Shown one piece after another: positions 38,291 to 46,863 of a stretch of DNA of 64,000 bases. The DNA comes from Mesorhizobium sp. (GTDB lineage: Bacteria > Pseudomonadota > Alphaproteobacteria > Rhizobiales > Rhizobiaceae), in contig SAJS01000001.1 in the NCBI GenBank assembly GCA_004017535.1, positions 558,001 through 622,000 of the forward strand, read 5' to 3'. The notes beneath the pieces are model-generated. The model did not search any database. It had not been told where the DNA came from and saw nothing but the letters and a program-made list of their open reading frames with translations. Position 1 is the first letter of the stretch. Each line of letters starts with the position of its first letter. A program made the position numbers and the translations under genes.

Positions 38291-39190
38291 CTAGCCCAGG
38301 CGCACGGCGGCGAGGTGTCGCGAAAACTCCGCCGTCTCCATCAGCGCCTTGCAGCGGGCGAAGCGGCCGTCGGCATAGGCGCGGAAATCGTCGGCCGGAT
38401 TGTCGTTGGCAAGCTGAATCAACCCCCACAGCGTCCACAAAAGGTCGCACATCGCCTTGTAGATGACGACGCGGCCGCGCTCCGCCGGCCGCGCCTCGCC
38501 GCCGAAATAAGCGCGCATCAGTTCCTCGTCCTGGGCGGCGTCGAACCTGCCCTCGACCGAGAGGTCGCCGAGGTCCCAGAGCGGATCGTTCATGCCGGAA
38601 TATTCCCAGTCGACGATCCACATCCGCTCGCCCGTATCGAGGAAGTTCTCGCACAGCGGATCGCAATGGCATGCGGCAAGCGGGATGGCGTGCGCGGCAA
38701 GCGCCGCGCGCACCGCGCCCGCCTCGCGCACCACGTCGTGATAGCCGGCGGGCAGCGCCGCGTCCTTGGTCGACAGGACCTTGAGATAGTCGTCGATCAT
38801 CGCGAACAGCTCGAAGCGGAAGGGAAACACCGCACCCGAAGAGTGGAGCTTTCGGAAGGCCAGGCCAGCCCGCGCGGGGCTGCCCGGCCGCGCCTTGAAT
38901 TTTTCGGGGGACATAGTCTCGGCGCCGGCGATGAAGCGCGTCGCCATCACACCGGACGCCGGATCGGCATAAAGCACTTCGGGGCTGACGCCGGCCCTGG
39001 CCGCTTCGCGCGCCGCCACCGCCTCGTTGGCGCGGTTGATGTACTCTTCCGTGCCCTTGCCGGGGATGCGCAGGCAGACCTCGCCTGCCCTGTAGACCCT
39101 GTTGGTCAGGCCGCCGAGCCGCTCCAGCGGCCCATCATAGCCCGCCAGCACCGGAACGGCCGCCAGCGCAGCGCGCAGCTCGTCGGTCAT
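38291..39190 (-). CDS. Choline/ethanolamine kinase-family phosphotransferase (first copy)
   Basis: The 299-residue protein has the APH/choline kinase fold: a phosphate-binding LGGLTNRVYRAG, the catalytic loop ACHCDPLCENFL where Asp is the base, and the metal-site IVDWEYSGMNDPLWDLGD. It likely phosphorylates a small hydroxylated amine or thiamine-like alcohol. ATG 39190 begins MTDELRAALAAVP. It is divergent from a methyltransferase with about 100 bp between starts. A second family member lies at 42386-43270; the two are not close copies. Confidence 0.88.
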   Translation of the reverse strand: MTDELRAALAAVPVLAGYDGPLERLGGLTNRVYRAGEVCLRIPGKGTEEYINRANEAVAAREAARAGVSPEVLYADPASGVMATRFIAGAETMSPEKFKARPGSPARAGLAFRKLHSSGAVFPFRFELFAMIDDYLKVLSTKDAALPAGYHDVVREAGAVRAALAAHAIPLAACHCDPLCENFLDTGERMWIVDWEYSGMNDPLWDLGDLSVEGRFDAAQDEELMRAYFGGEARPAERGRVVIYKAMCDLLWTLWGLIQLANDNPADDFRAYADGRFARCKALMETAEFSRHLAAVRLG

Positions 39191-39290
39191 GTCGTGGCCC
39201 CTTCACGCCATTGTTGTCGCTCGGACGGTTCCACAGTTTTGGCGGCTTGGCTATGATCCTTTGCACATGAATCGGCTTCAAGGGGCGACG

Positions 39291-39923
39291 ATGACGGACG
39301 GCAAGCACAGCGGCTCGCTAAGCGCGGCCTACGCGGCGAAGCGGCCGGATGAGGTCGCCGCGGTCTATGACAGTTGGGCCGAGACCTACGACGCCGACAT
39401 GTCGGCCGCCGGCTATCGCCATCCCACGATCTGCCTGGCGCTGCTTGCCCGCCACCTGCCGCGCGGCGCCGAACCCTTGCTCGATGCCGGCGCCGGCACC
39501 GGCCTGATCGGTGAGTGGCTCGCCATCACCGGCTATCCGCGGGTCGAGGCGCTCGACATCTCGCAAGGCATGCTGGACAAGGCCGGCGCCAAGGGCGTCT
39601 ACAGGGCGCTGCATCGCCTGGCGATGGGCGACACGCTGCCCTTTGCCAACGGGGCCTATGCCGGCATCATTTCGGCGGGCGTCTTCACCTCGGGCCATGT
39701 AGGCGTCGAAGGCCTGGACGAGCTGATCCGCATCTGCCATCCAGGCGGCGTCATCGTGCTGACCGTCAAAAACACGCTGTGGGATGCCGGCTTTGCGGAG
39801 CGGATCGCCGGGCTGGAAGCGCGCGGCGCGATAAGCCGGCTCGAAGAGACGCGGCCCTACGCCTCGATGCCCGGCGAAACCGATACCGTTCCGAGCCGGG
39901 GCTTGGTGCTGCGCGTCAACTGA
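39291..39923 (+). CDS. Class I SAM-dependent methyltransferase
   Basis: The 210-residue Rossmann-fold methyltransferase has the SAM motif LLDAGAGTGLIGEWL and the following acidic strand VEALDISQGMLDKA, preceded by YDSWAETYDADMSAAGYRHP, a UbiE-like start. The acceptor is unknown. ATG 39291 is preferred because AAGGGG lies about 7 nt upstream; ATG 39267 has none. It ends 12 bp from the convergent FAD/GcvT dehydrogenase, and shares a divergent promoter region with the kinase-like gene. Confidence 0.88.
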   Translation: MTDGKHSGSLSAAYAAKRPDEVAAVYDSWAETYDADMSAAGYRHPTICLALLARHLPRGAEPLLDAGAGTGLIGEWLAITGYPRVEALDISQGMLDKAGAKGVYRALHRLAMGDTLPFANGAYAGIISAGVFTSGHVGVEGLDELIRICHPGGVIVLTVKNTLWDAGFAERIAGLEARGAISRLEETRPYASMPGETDTVPSRGLVLRVN

Positions 39924-39935
39924 CAGGCCAGGCGG

Positions 39936-42389
39936 TCAAGCCTTTATCTTCGCGCCGGCCGGGTCATACAGCGGCTCGAGATGGATTTTCGCCGGCGTGC
40001 GTTCCATCGCCACCACCAGCTCGTAGTCGCCGGAGGCGAGGAACTCGTCGCCGACGCCGTCGGCATTGCGCACATAGCCGTAGCCGATGTTCTTCTCGAC
40101 CGTGTAGCCGTAGCCGCCGCAGGTGAGGTAGCCCACCGGCTCGCCATTGCGCAGGATCGTCTCGCGCCCGACCAGCACGACCTCCGGGTTGTCCACCGTG
40201 AAGCCGGCAAAGCGCTTCGTCGGCGCCTTGCCGGTCGCTTTCTCCAGCGCCTTGCGTCCGACGAAGTCGGTGTTCTTGCGAAGCTTCACCGCCCAGCCGA
40301 GCCCCGCTTCCAGCGGCGAGTCGTTCGGCGTGATGTCGGAACCCCAGGCGCGATAACCTTTTTCCAGCCGCAGCGACTCCAGCGCCCGGTAGCCGACCGG
40401 CCGAACGCCGTGTGCCTTGCCTGCCGCCATCAGCGCATCGAAAACCTCGCCGGTGGCGGCGATCGGCACATGCAACTCCCAGCCAAGCTCGCCGACATAG
40501 GTGACGCGCAGCGCCTTCACACTATGGCCGGCAATTGCGATCTCGCGGGCATGACCGAAGGGGAAGGCGGCATTCGAGACGTCGGCATCGGTCACCGCCT
40601 GCAGCACGTCGCGGGCGCGGGGTCCCATCAGCGACAACGTGCCGAAATCCTCGGTGACGTCGGTCAGCCTGGCGTCGAGGCCGGGGCCGATGTGGTCGCT
40701 TATCCAGGACAGGTCATGTGTGCGGAAGCCGGTGCCGGTGACGATGTAGAACCGCTCCTCGCCAAGCCGCGACACGGTGAGGTCCGCCTCGATGCCGCCG
40801 CGCGTGTTGAGGAGCTGCGTGTAGGTCAGCCGTCCCACCGGCCTGTTGACGTCGTTGGCGCAGATCCAGTCGAGCGCCTTCAACGCGTCGCTTCCGGTCA
40901 GCTCATATTTGGCGAAGGAGGACTGATCGAAGATGCCGACCTTCTCTCGCACATGCCGATGCTCGTCGCCGACCGGGCCGAACCAGTTCTGGCGGCCCAT
41001 CGAATAGACGTCCTCGGCGGCTGCGCCATCCGGCGCGAACCAGTTCGGCCGCTCCCAGCCAAGCTTGGAGCCGAACACGGCGCGGTGCGTCTTCAGCCGC
41101 TCATAGAGCGGCGAGACGATGCGCGGCCGGCCGGAGAGATACTCTTCGTGCGGGAAGCCGACCGTGTAGTGCTTGCCATAGGCTTCCAGCGTGCGGTCCC
41201 GCACCCAGTCGCGGTCGCGATGCAGGCTTGAAAAACGCCTTATGTCGACCACCCAGAGATCGAGCGGCGCCTCGCCGTCGATCACCCATTGCGCCAGCAC
41301 CCAGCCGGCGCCGCCGCCCGACGCGATGCCAAAGGCGTTGAAGCCGGCGCCGACGAACATGTTGGCGCATTCCGGCGCCACGCCGAGGATGAAATTGCCG
41401 TCCGGCGTGAAGCTTTCCGGCCCGTTGATCATCTGCTTGACGCCGACATGGGCGAGCGCCGGCACGCGCGCGATCGCCTGACTCATATGCTGCTCGAAAT
41501 GATCGTAATCGTCGTCGAAAAGGCGGAACTCCCAATCATTGGGCACGTCGCCGCCGGGAAGCCCGGTTGCCCAGGCCTGCGGGTTGGGCTCATAGCCGCC
41601 CATCACCAGTCCGCCGACCTCCTCCTTGAAATAGGTGCGGCGGTCGGGGTCGCGGATCGTCGGCGCGTCGTTGGCCAGCCCTTCAATCCTCTCGGTGATG
41701 ATGTACTGGTGCTTGACCGGCTGCAGCGGCACGTTGATGCCGGCCATCGCGCCGACCTGCCTTGCCCACTGCCCGGCGCAGTTCACCACCTTGTCGCAGG
41801 TGATGTCGCCCTTGGAAGTCTTCACCGCCGTGATGCGGCCGTCCTTCATCGTAAAGCCGGTGACGCGCACGTCCTCGAACAGTTTCGCCCCATGCATGCG
41901 CGCGCCCTTGGCGAGCGACTGGGCGATGTCGGAAGGGCTTGCCTGCCCGTCGGTCTGCAGCCACGAGGCGCCAACCAGGTCGCCCGTCTCCATCAGCGGC
42001 CACATGCGCTTCACTTCGGCTGGCGACAGAAGCTGCATGTCCATGCCGAAGCTTTTGGCCGTGGTCGCCAGCCGCTTGAACTCGGTCCAGCGGTCGGTGT
42101 TCGTCGCCAGCCGCAGGCAGCCGGTCATTTTCCAGCCGGTCGCCAGGCCGGTCTCGGCCTCAAGACCCTTGTAGAGCTCGACCGAATATTTGAGCACGCG
42201 CGTGATCGAGGCCGACGAGCGCAACTGCCCGACCAGGCCGGCGGCGTGCCAGGTCGAGCCCGAGGTCAGCTTGCCCTGCTCGAGCAGCACCACATCGGCC
42301 TTGTGGTCGCGCGCCAGATGATAGGCCGTGGAACAGCCGATGATGCCGCCGCCGATGACGACGATTTCGGCATGGCTGGGCAAGGTCAT
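39936..42389 (-). CDS. FAD dehydrogenase fused to GcvT-type folate domain (sarcosine/dimethylglycine dehydrogenase-like)
   Basis: This 817-residue protein has an N-terminal DAO-type FAD domain (EIVVIGGGIIGCSTAYHLAR; then SGSTWHAAGLVGQLRSS, the site near the covalent or bound flavin) to about residue 390. A linker and a C-terminal GcvT/aminomethyltransferase domain with YVGELGWELHVP and RLEKGYRAWGSDITP follow. This is the layout of dimethylglycine and sarcosine dehydrogenases, which demethylate N-methylglycines and pass the one-carbon unit to tetrahydrofolate. Its ATG overlaps the upstream kinase stop as ATGA, so the two are coupled. Confidence 0.9.
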   Translation of the reverse strand: MTLPSHAEIVVIGGGIIGCSTAYHLARDHKADVVLLEQGKLTSGSTWHAAGLVGQLRSSASITRVLKYSVELYKGLEAETGLATGWKMTGCLRLATNTDRWTEFKRLATTAKSFGMDMQLLSPAEVKRMWPLMETGDLVGASWLQTDGQASPSDIAQSLAKGARMHGAKLFEDVRVTGFTMKDGRITAVKTSKGDITCDKVVNCAGQWARQVGAMAGINVPLQPVKHQYIITERIEGLANDAPTIRDPDRRTYFKEEVGGLVMGGYEPNPQAWATGLPGGDVPNDWEFRLFDDDYDHFEQHMSQAIARVPALAHVGVKQMINGPESFTPDGNFILGVAPECANMFVGAGFNAFGIASGGGAGWVLAQWVIDGEAPLDLWVVDIRRFSSLHRDRDWVRDRTLEAYGKHYTVGFPHEEYLSGRPRIVSPLYERLKTHRAVFGSKLGWERPNWFAPDGAAAEDVYSMGRQNWFGPVGDEHRHVREKVGIFDQSSFAKYELTGSDALKALDWICANDVNRPVGRLTYTQLLNTRGGIEADLTVSRLGEERFYIVTGTGFRTHDLSWISDHIGPGLDARLTDVTEDFGTLSLMGPRARDVLQAVTDADVSNAAFPFGHAREIAIAGHSVKALRVTYVGELGWELHVPIAATGEVFDALMAAGKAHGVRPVGYRALESLRLEKGYRAWGSDITPNDSPLEAGLGWAVKLRKNTDFVGRKALEKATGKAPTKRFAGFTVDNPEVVLVGRETILRNGEPVGYLTCGGYGYTVEKNIGYGYVRNADGVGDEFLASGDYELVVAMERTPAKIHLEPLYDPAGAKIKA

Positions 42390-43270
42390 GGCTTGGTTCC
42401 GTATTTCGTCCGGTAGTTGTCCAGCGCGGCGTCGAGCCGGACGAGGTTTTCCTCGGTATAGGCGACATAGTCGATGCCGGGCGCGTCGAGATAAAGCTCG
42501 GAGACCATGCTCCACATCGCCTCGCGCAGCAGCGAGGCGCATTGCATGGCGGCATGCGAGCGGCGGATCTCGCTGTCCGGCTCCTTCATGAAATAGGCGG
42601 TCAGGAAGGCGAAGGATTCCTCATCGCTCAGGCCGGCGTTGGAGGCTGCGCCCGCGAGATCGAACATCGCCGTGTTGAAGCCGGCATATTCGAAATCGAT
42701 CAGCCACAGCCGCCTGCCGTCGTCCAGGATATTGGCCGGCAAAAGATCGTTGTGACCGAAGACGATCGGCAGCAGTTTTTGTGCCCGCTCAAGTTCGTCG
42801 GCCAGGGCCAGGTAGCGCGGCAACTCGCCTCTCTTGCGGCTGCCGCCTTCGTCCAGCGTGCGCGCATAGTCGCGGATGACGTGGAACACCCAGAACATGA
42901 AGCCGGCGCCGGAGACATGCTTCGGCATCTCGCGATGGAACGAGCGCAGCAGCGCCGCCACGCGGCCGAGATTGGCCCGCACATCCTCGGCGAGAAAGGT
43001 CTTCGCCCCGAGAAACGCCGTCACCAGGATGCCGGGCTCGGCATAATGCACGGCCGGCGCGAATCCAGCCGCATGCGCGGCCCGCGCCGTCATCACCTCG
43101 CGCTCACGAAAGACGTGGTGGAACGCAAAATCCTGGCCGAAACGCACGACATGCCGCCCCGCGGCATCCGTGACGACAAAATTGGCGTTGCTGAGGCCGC
43201 CCGGCAACGGCTCGATCTCGATGCTGCCGTTCCAGCACGACAAGGCGCGGATGCGGTCTTCGGCACTCAC
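42386..43270 (-). CDS. Choline kinase-family phosphotransferase (second copy)
   Basis: The 294-residue protein has a P-loop-like LPGGLSNANFVVTD, the catalytic loop VFGHNDLLPANIL with Asp as base, and the metal site LIDFEYAGFNTAMFDLAG, characteristic of choline/ethanolamine kinases. The start is GTG 43270 with GGAG 7 nt upstream. It is the first gene of a two-gene operon with the FAD/GcvT dehydrogenase, so its substrate may be a choline-derived or methylated amine alcohol; this is inference. A structured element lies about 60 bp upstream. Confidence 0.88.
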   Translation of the reverse strand: MSAEDRIRALSCWNGSIEIEPLPGGLSNANFVVTDAAGRHVVRFGQDFAFHHVFREREVMTARAAHAAGFAPAVHYAEPGILVTAFLGAKTFLAEDVRANLGRVAALLRSFHREMPKHVSGAGFMFWVFHVIRDYARTLDEGGSRKRGELPRYLALADELERAQKLLPIVFGHNDLLPANILDDGRRLWLIDFEYAGFNTAMFDLAGAASNAGLSDEESFAFLTAYFMKEPDSEIRRSHAAMQCASLLREAMWSMVSELYLDAPGIDYVAYTEENLVRLDAALDNYRTKYGTKP

Positions 43271-43330
43271 GGCTTCGCTCCGGCCTCAACCGGTCCCACG
43301 CAAAACGACGATGGGACGAAATAAATGAGC

Positions 43331-43379
43331 CTCGTCGGTGCGAGACGCCAGGATCGGTATCCCGCACCGCACCGACGAG
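43331..43379 (-). promoter_or_regulatory. Structured leader element upstream of kinase/dehydrogenase operon
   Basis: Perfect 12-bp arms CTCGTCGGTGCG (43331-43342) and CGCACCGACGAG (43368-43379) enclose a 25-nt loop that folds further (GGAT-CGGT-ATCC, 43351-43362). On the minus strand it would sit in the leader about 60 nt before the GTG start. A second weaker hairpin (GTCCCA with TGGGAC) follows between it and the start. It has no U-run, so it is not a simple terminator. I recognise no known riboswitch class. The rest of the gap to 43659 contains the promoters for both directions but no gene I can support. Confidence 0.55.
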
Positions 43380-43659
43380 CCCCTTGGCCAGGTTCAGGAT
43401 CCCGGCATCCGCCCCCGCGGATTCGATAAAAGCTCAAATCTGGCTGGTTCCAGACGATCTGGTCACTAAGTTGCGGCTCCGCCATTACCCTCTCTTAGCA
43501 GTTGCGAGCCCTTGTGACTTGCAACCACTCTCGTCTCCATGTGGCAGAGCTGTCAATCAAAAGCTGTGACTTTTTTTGGGTGTTTTGCCCGAAACTATAA
43601 GCGACTTCTTTCAAAGCGTTGTCAAAGCCTTAAATTCGGTCAAAACCCCGGACATCCAC

Positions 43660-44424
43660 ATGATCCATTCTAAACGGCATGGCGAAATCCTGCGGCTCCT
43701 CGGCGAGGAGGGCACGATCAGCATAGCCCGCCTTGCCGAACGTCTCGGCGTCTCGCAGGAAACGGTGCGACGCGACGTCAAGCCCCTCGCCGATGACGGG
43801 TCGGTGCTGAAGATGCACGGCGCCGTCGGCCTTGCCTCGATGGTGGGCGAGGCGCCGTTCGAGCGGCGCATGCGCGAGAATGCCGAAGCCAAGCGCCTGA
43901 TCGCCAGGATGGTCGCGGCCACTATCCGCGATGGCGAGGCGATCATGCTCGACACCGGCACGACCACATCCTTCCTTGCGCGAGAGCTGCTCGGTCACCG
44001 CCGGCTGACGGTGGTCACCAATTCCTCCGACATTGCCCGCACGCTGGCGACGGTGAACGGCAACAAGGTCTATATGGCCGGCGGCGAGCTACGCAGCGAT
44101 TCAGGCGCCGCTTTCGGCATTTCGGCAATCGAGTTTGTCAGCCGCTTTTCGGTTGATCACGCGGTGATCTCGATCGGCGCCGTCGATGCTGACGCCGGCC
44201 TCACCGACTATGAGCTGGAGGAGGCGGAGTTCGCCCGCATGGTGCTGTCGCGCGGCCAGCGGTCGCTGGTCGTCACCGACCATACCAAGTTCGGCCGCCA
44301 CGGGCTGGTCAGGGTGTGCGGCTTCGACGGCTTTTCCGAGCTCGCTACCGACCAGCCGCCGCCGCCCGACATAGCCGCCGCGCTGAGCCGGGCCGGCGCG
44401 CGCCTGACCATTGCGGCGGCCTGA
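43660..44424 (+). CDS. DeoR-family transcriptional regulator
   Basis: The 254-residue protein has the DeoR helix-turn-helix (HGEILRLLGEEGTISIARLA, ERLGVSQETVRRDVKPL) and the C-terminal sugar-isomerase-like sensor with DTGTTTSFLARELLGHRRLT and VVTDHTKFGRHGLVRV. Such proteins sense sugar phosphates or related compounds. ATG 43660 (MIHSKRHGEIL) gives the usual length; upstream codons are not conserved. It is divergent from the kinase/dehydrogenase operon. Repeats of TCAAA(G/A)C at 43611, 43622 and 43640 precede it and may be operator half-sites. Confidence 0.92.
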   Translation: MIHSKRHGEILRLLGEEGTISIARLAERLGVSQETVRRDVKPLADDGSVLKMHGAVGLASMVGEAPFERRMRENAEAKRLIARMVAATIRDGEAIMLDTGTTTSFLARELLGHRRLTVVTNSSDIARTLATVNGNKVYMAGGELRSDSGAAFGISAIEFVSRFSVDHAVISIGAVDADAGLTDYELEEAEFARMVLSRGQRSLVVTDHTKFGRHGLVRVCGFDGFSELATDQPPPPDIAAALSRAGARLTIAAA

Positions 44425-44444
44425 CGTTAGCCAAGGAAATAAGG

Positions 44445-45341
44445 CTAGCCGAACACCAGCGACTGGTGCGCCGCGACACCGGCCATCGCGCCGCCGGACA
44501 CCGCGAAGGCGATGTTGTGCATCATCCGCGCGGCGTCCCCGGCCGCGAACACGCCGGGCACCGATGTCTGCTGCTTGTCGTCCACGACGATCGCCCGGCC
44601 AAGCGGGCCTTCGTTGAAGGCGCAGCCCAGCTGCTCGGCCAGCGGGCTTGCCATTTCGTTGCGCGGCGCGGTGAACAGCGCACGCACGCTCGCGCTGCGA
44701 TTGCCGTCGAGCCTGACGAGCAGGCCGTCGGAGCCGGTGTCTCGCACTTCGTTAACCTTGCCTGGCTCGAAGCGGATACTGCGCTTCTCGAGGACCCGCG
44801 CCTGGTCCGCGTCCGGCTCGAACAGGCCGTCGGCGAACAGCGTGACGTCACCCCAGTCGGAGATCAACTCGGCCTGGTGCAGCGACATCGGCCCAGTCGC
44901 CAGCACGCCCAGCGGTCCGCCGGCCACCTCGTAGCCGTGGCAATAGGGGCAATGCAGCACCGTCTTGCCCCACTGCCCGGCCAGTCCGCGGACGTCGGGC
45001 AGGATGTCCCGAACGCCGGTAGCGAGCACCAGCCGCGTCGCGCCGAACCCCTCGCCATTTTCCATCTCGACCTCGAAGCCGGAGCCGGCGACGGTCGCCC
45101 GCTCGGCGCGCCCCTCGATCGCCGTGACAGTGGGATAGGCAAGCAGCTGTGCCCTGGCTTCGTCGAGAATGTCTGATGGCGCCCGCCCGTCCTGGCCGAA
45201 GAAGCCATGCGAATGATCGGCGAAGCGGTTCCGCGGCTGCCCGGCGTCGATCACCAGCACCTTGCGACGCCCGCGCGCCGCATACATGGCGGCGGACAGG
45301 CCGGCAAAGCTGCCGCCGACGATGATGACATCATACTGCAT
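44445..45341 (-). CDS. Thioredoxin reductase-like NAD(P)/FAD oxidoreductase
   Basis: The 298-residue protein has an N-terminal FAD fold (YDVIIVGGSFAGLSAAMYAA), a redox CPYC pair in TVLHCPYCHGYEV, the NAD(P) region GVLATGPMSLHQA and the C-terminal VPGVFAAGDAARMMHNI. Low-molecular-weight thioredoxin reductases use this CxxC; this subgroup often lacks a matching thioredoxin and may reduce other disulfides. ATG 45341 is preferred to a TTG 15 bp upstream. It overlaps by 11 bp the Rrf2 gene upstream, so the two are one operon and the regulator probably controls the reductase. Confidence 0.9.
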   Translation of the reverse strand: MQYDVIIVGGSFAGLSAAMYAARGRRKVLVIDAGQPRNRFADHSHGFFGQDGRAPSDILDEARAQLLAYPTVTAIEGRAERATVAGSGFEVEMENGEGFGATRLVLATGVRDILPDVRGLAGQWGKTVLHCPYCHGYEVAGGPLGVLATGPMSLHQAELISDWGDVTLFADGLFEPDADQARVLEKRSIRFEPGKVNEVRDTGSDGLLVRLDGNRSASVRALFTAPRNEMASPLAEQLGCAFNEGPLGRAIVVDDKQQTSVPGVFAAGDAARMMHNIAFAVSGGAMAGVAAHQSLVFG

Positions 45342-45780
45342 GGCTGGATACTCCAATCAGGTCATAACGGCGGCGGAAGTCGGCCGTCAGGTCGGCCAGC
45401 GTGATATGGCTGAGCCGCTCGGCGAGCAGCCTTTCCGCCTCCAGGCGAAAGTCGTCGAGCACGGCGATCACTGCCTGCTCGACCAGGCATCCGGGGCTTT
45501 CCGGCTCTGTGCTGAACGGCAACAGCGTCTCGCCGAGCGCGGCGCTGATCTCGGACAGCGAGATCCTGTCCGGCGCTCGGCCGAGCTGCCAGCCGCCGCC
45601 ATGGCCGCGCGACGAGGTGACGATGCCCGCCTCGCGTAAGCCGGCGATGGTGCGGCGCACCACCACCGGATTGGTGTGGATGAAGCCGGCAAGCTCTTCG
45701 GAGGTCAGCGCCCGGTCGGGCGCCTCGGCCATGTGGACGAGGATGTGCAGGGTCGAGGACAGTCGGCTGTTGCGCTTCAT
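45331..45780 (-). CDS. Rrf2-family transcriptional regulator
   Basis: The 149-residue protein has the Rrf2 winged helix (MKRNSRLSSTLHILVHMAEA, LTSEELAGFIHTNPVVVRRT, IAGLREAGIVTSSRGHGGGW). The three-Cys cluster of IscR/NsrR is absent; only one Cys (SPGCLVEQA) is present, so this resembles the YwgB/YwnA type, not an Fe-S sensor. A dyad GTAACT-TAGTT-AGTTAC abuts its start codon. It is co-transcribed with the thioredoxin reductase-like gene, which suggests a redox or electrophile signal. Confidence 0.92.
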   Translation of the reverse strand: MKRNSRLSSTLHILVHMAEAPDRALTSEELAGFIHTNPVVVRRTIAGLREAGIVTSSRGHGGGWQLGRAPDRISLSEISAALGETLLPFSTEPESPGCLVEQAVIAVLDDFRLEAERLLAERLSHITLADLTADFRRRYDLIGVSSHAV

Positions 45781-45815
45781 GTAACTTAGTTAGTTACGAA
45801 TCTAAGATCCGTCAA
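45781..45815 (-). promoter_or_regulatory. Promoter and operator of the rrf2 operon
   Basis: On the minus strand -35 TTGACG (45815-45810) and -10 TAACTA (45792-45787) have a 17-bp spacer. The dyad GTAACT-N5-AGTTAC (45781-45797) covers the -10 and touches the ATG at 45780. Only 6 nt separate the -10 from the start codon, so the transcript is expected to be leaderless. Autorepression by the Rrf2 protein is the obvious model. Confidence 0.7.
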
Positions 45816-45868
45816 GTTTTGGGCCTGACCCACTTCCAGCACCGCATTAGCCGGTGTTTAGTTCTGCC

Positions 45869-46774
45869 ATGGCCTTCACCATCCGCCAATTGCAGTTCTT
45901 TGTCGCCGTCGCCGAGCAGGGCACCGTCTCGGGCGCAGCGCAGAATCTCTCGATCTCGCAGTCTTCGGTCACCGAGGCGATCAAGGAACTGGAGAGCGAT
46001 CTCGGCGTCGAGCTCTTCGAGCGCCATCCGCGTGGCTTGAACATCACCCACAAAGGCCACCAGTTCCTGCGCCACGCGACCAAGATCCTGGCTGATGTTT
46101 CGGACGCGCGCCGTTCTTTCTCAAGCGAGCAAGCCGCCGTGGGCGGGCGCCTGCAGCTCGGCGTCACCTCGCTCGTCGCCGGCTATGTTCTGTCCGATCT
46201 GCTCGCCCGCTACCGTCGCGCCTATCCCGGCGTCGAGGTTTCGGCGATCGAGGACAATGGCGACTATCTCGAGCACCTTCTGGTCGGCGGCAAGCTCGAC
46301 ATTGCCGTCATGGTCACGTCCAACCTGCGCGACCGCACCGCTCTGCAGTCGGAAATCCTGGAAGTCTCGGCTTACCGGCTGTGGATCCCGCTCAGCCACA
46401 GGCTCGCCAGCGCCGACATCATCTCGATCGGCGATATCGCGTCCGAGCCCTTGATCATGCTCACCGTCGACGAGATCGAGGAGAACACCGGCAAGCTGCT
46501 GTCGGCGATCGGTGCGAGACCCCATGTCGCCTTCCGCACGCGTTCGGTGGAAGCGGTGCGAAGCCTTGTCGCCACCGGCGCCGGCGTGGCGCTGTTGCCC
46601 GACCTCGTCTACCGGCCCTGGTCTCTGGAAGGCGACCGCATCGAATCGCGCGACATTTCCGGCTCGTTGCCGGTGGTCCAGGTCGGCACCGTCTGGCGCC
46701 GCGGCTCCGGCCTGCCCCAGGCCGCGCGCGACTTCATCGGTCTTGCGCAGTTGCAGCGCATGGTCCGGCGCTGA
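45869..46774 (+). CDS. LysR-family transcriptional regulator
   Basis: The 301-residue protein has the LysR helix-turn-helix (FTIRQLQFFVAVAEQGTVSG, AAQNLSISQSSVTEAIKELE) and a periplasmic-binding-protein-like effector domain (LQLGVTSLVAGYVLSDLLAR, TRSVEAVRSLVATGAGVALL, then PDLVYRPWSLEG). It resembles the NocR/CysB group loosely. ATG 45869 matches the family start. It is divergent from the rrf2 operon, with about 90 bp between. Downstream is a methyltransferase, 90 bp away; no enzyme is clearly tied to it. Confidence 0.92.
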   Translation: MAFTIRQLQFFVAVAEQGTVSGAAQNLSISQSSVTEAIKELESDLGVELFERHPRGLNITHKGHQFLRHATKILADVSDARRSFSSEQAAVGGRLQLGVTSLVAGYVLSDLLARYRRAYPGVEVSAIEDNGDYLEHLLVGGKLDIAVMVTSNLRDRTALQSEILEVSAYRLWIPLSHRLASADIISIGDIASEPLIMLTVDEIEENTGKLLSAIGARPHVAFRTRSVEAVRSLVATGAGVALLPDLVYRPWSLEGDRIESRDISGSLPVVQVGTVWRRGSGLPQAARDFIGLAQLQRMVRR

Positions 46775-46863
46775 AGCAATTCCAGGAAATGCGTGAAACG
46801 GCCAGCCTGAACTCGTAGAGTGCCGGCAGCGATCGAGGAGGGCAACTGAAAGCGAGGTCCGCT

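Noticed and set aside
43331-43379. Identification of the leader hairpin as SAM-II, glycine or guanidine riboswitch.
   Set aside because: None of the conserved words of these classes that I know could be matched, so only an unassigned structured element is reported.
43267-43485. Small minus-strand frame (72 codons) upstream of the kinase-like gene.
   Set aside because: It runs through the hairpin and ends inside the kinase start, has no ribosome site and resembles no family.
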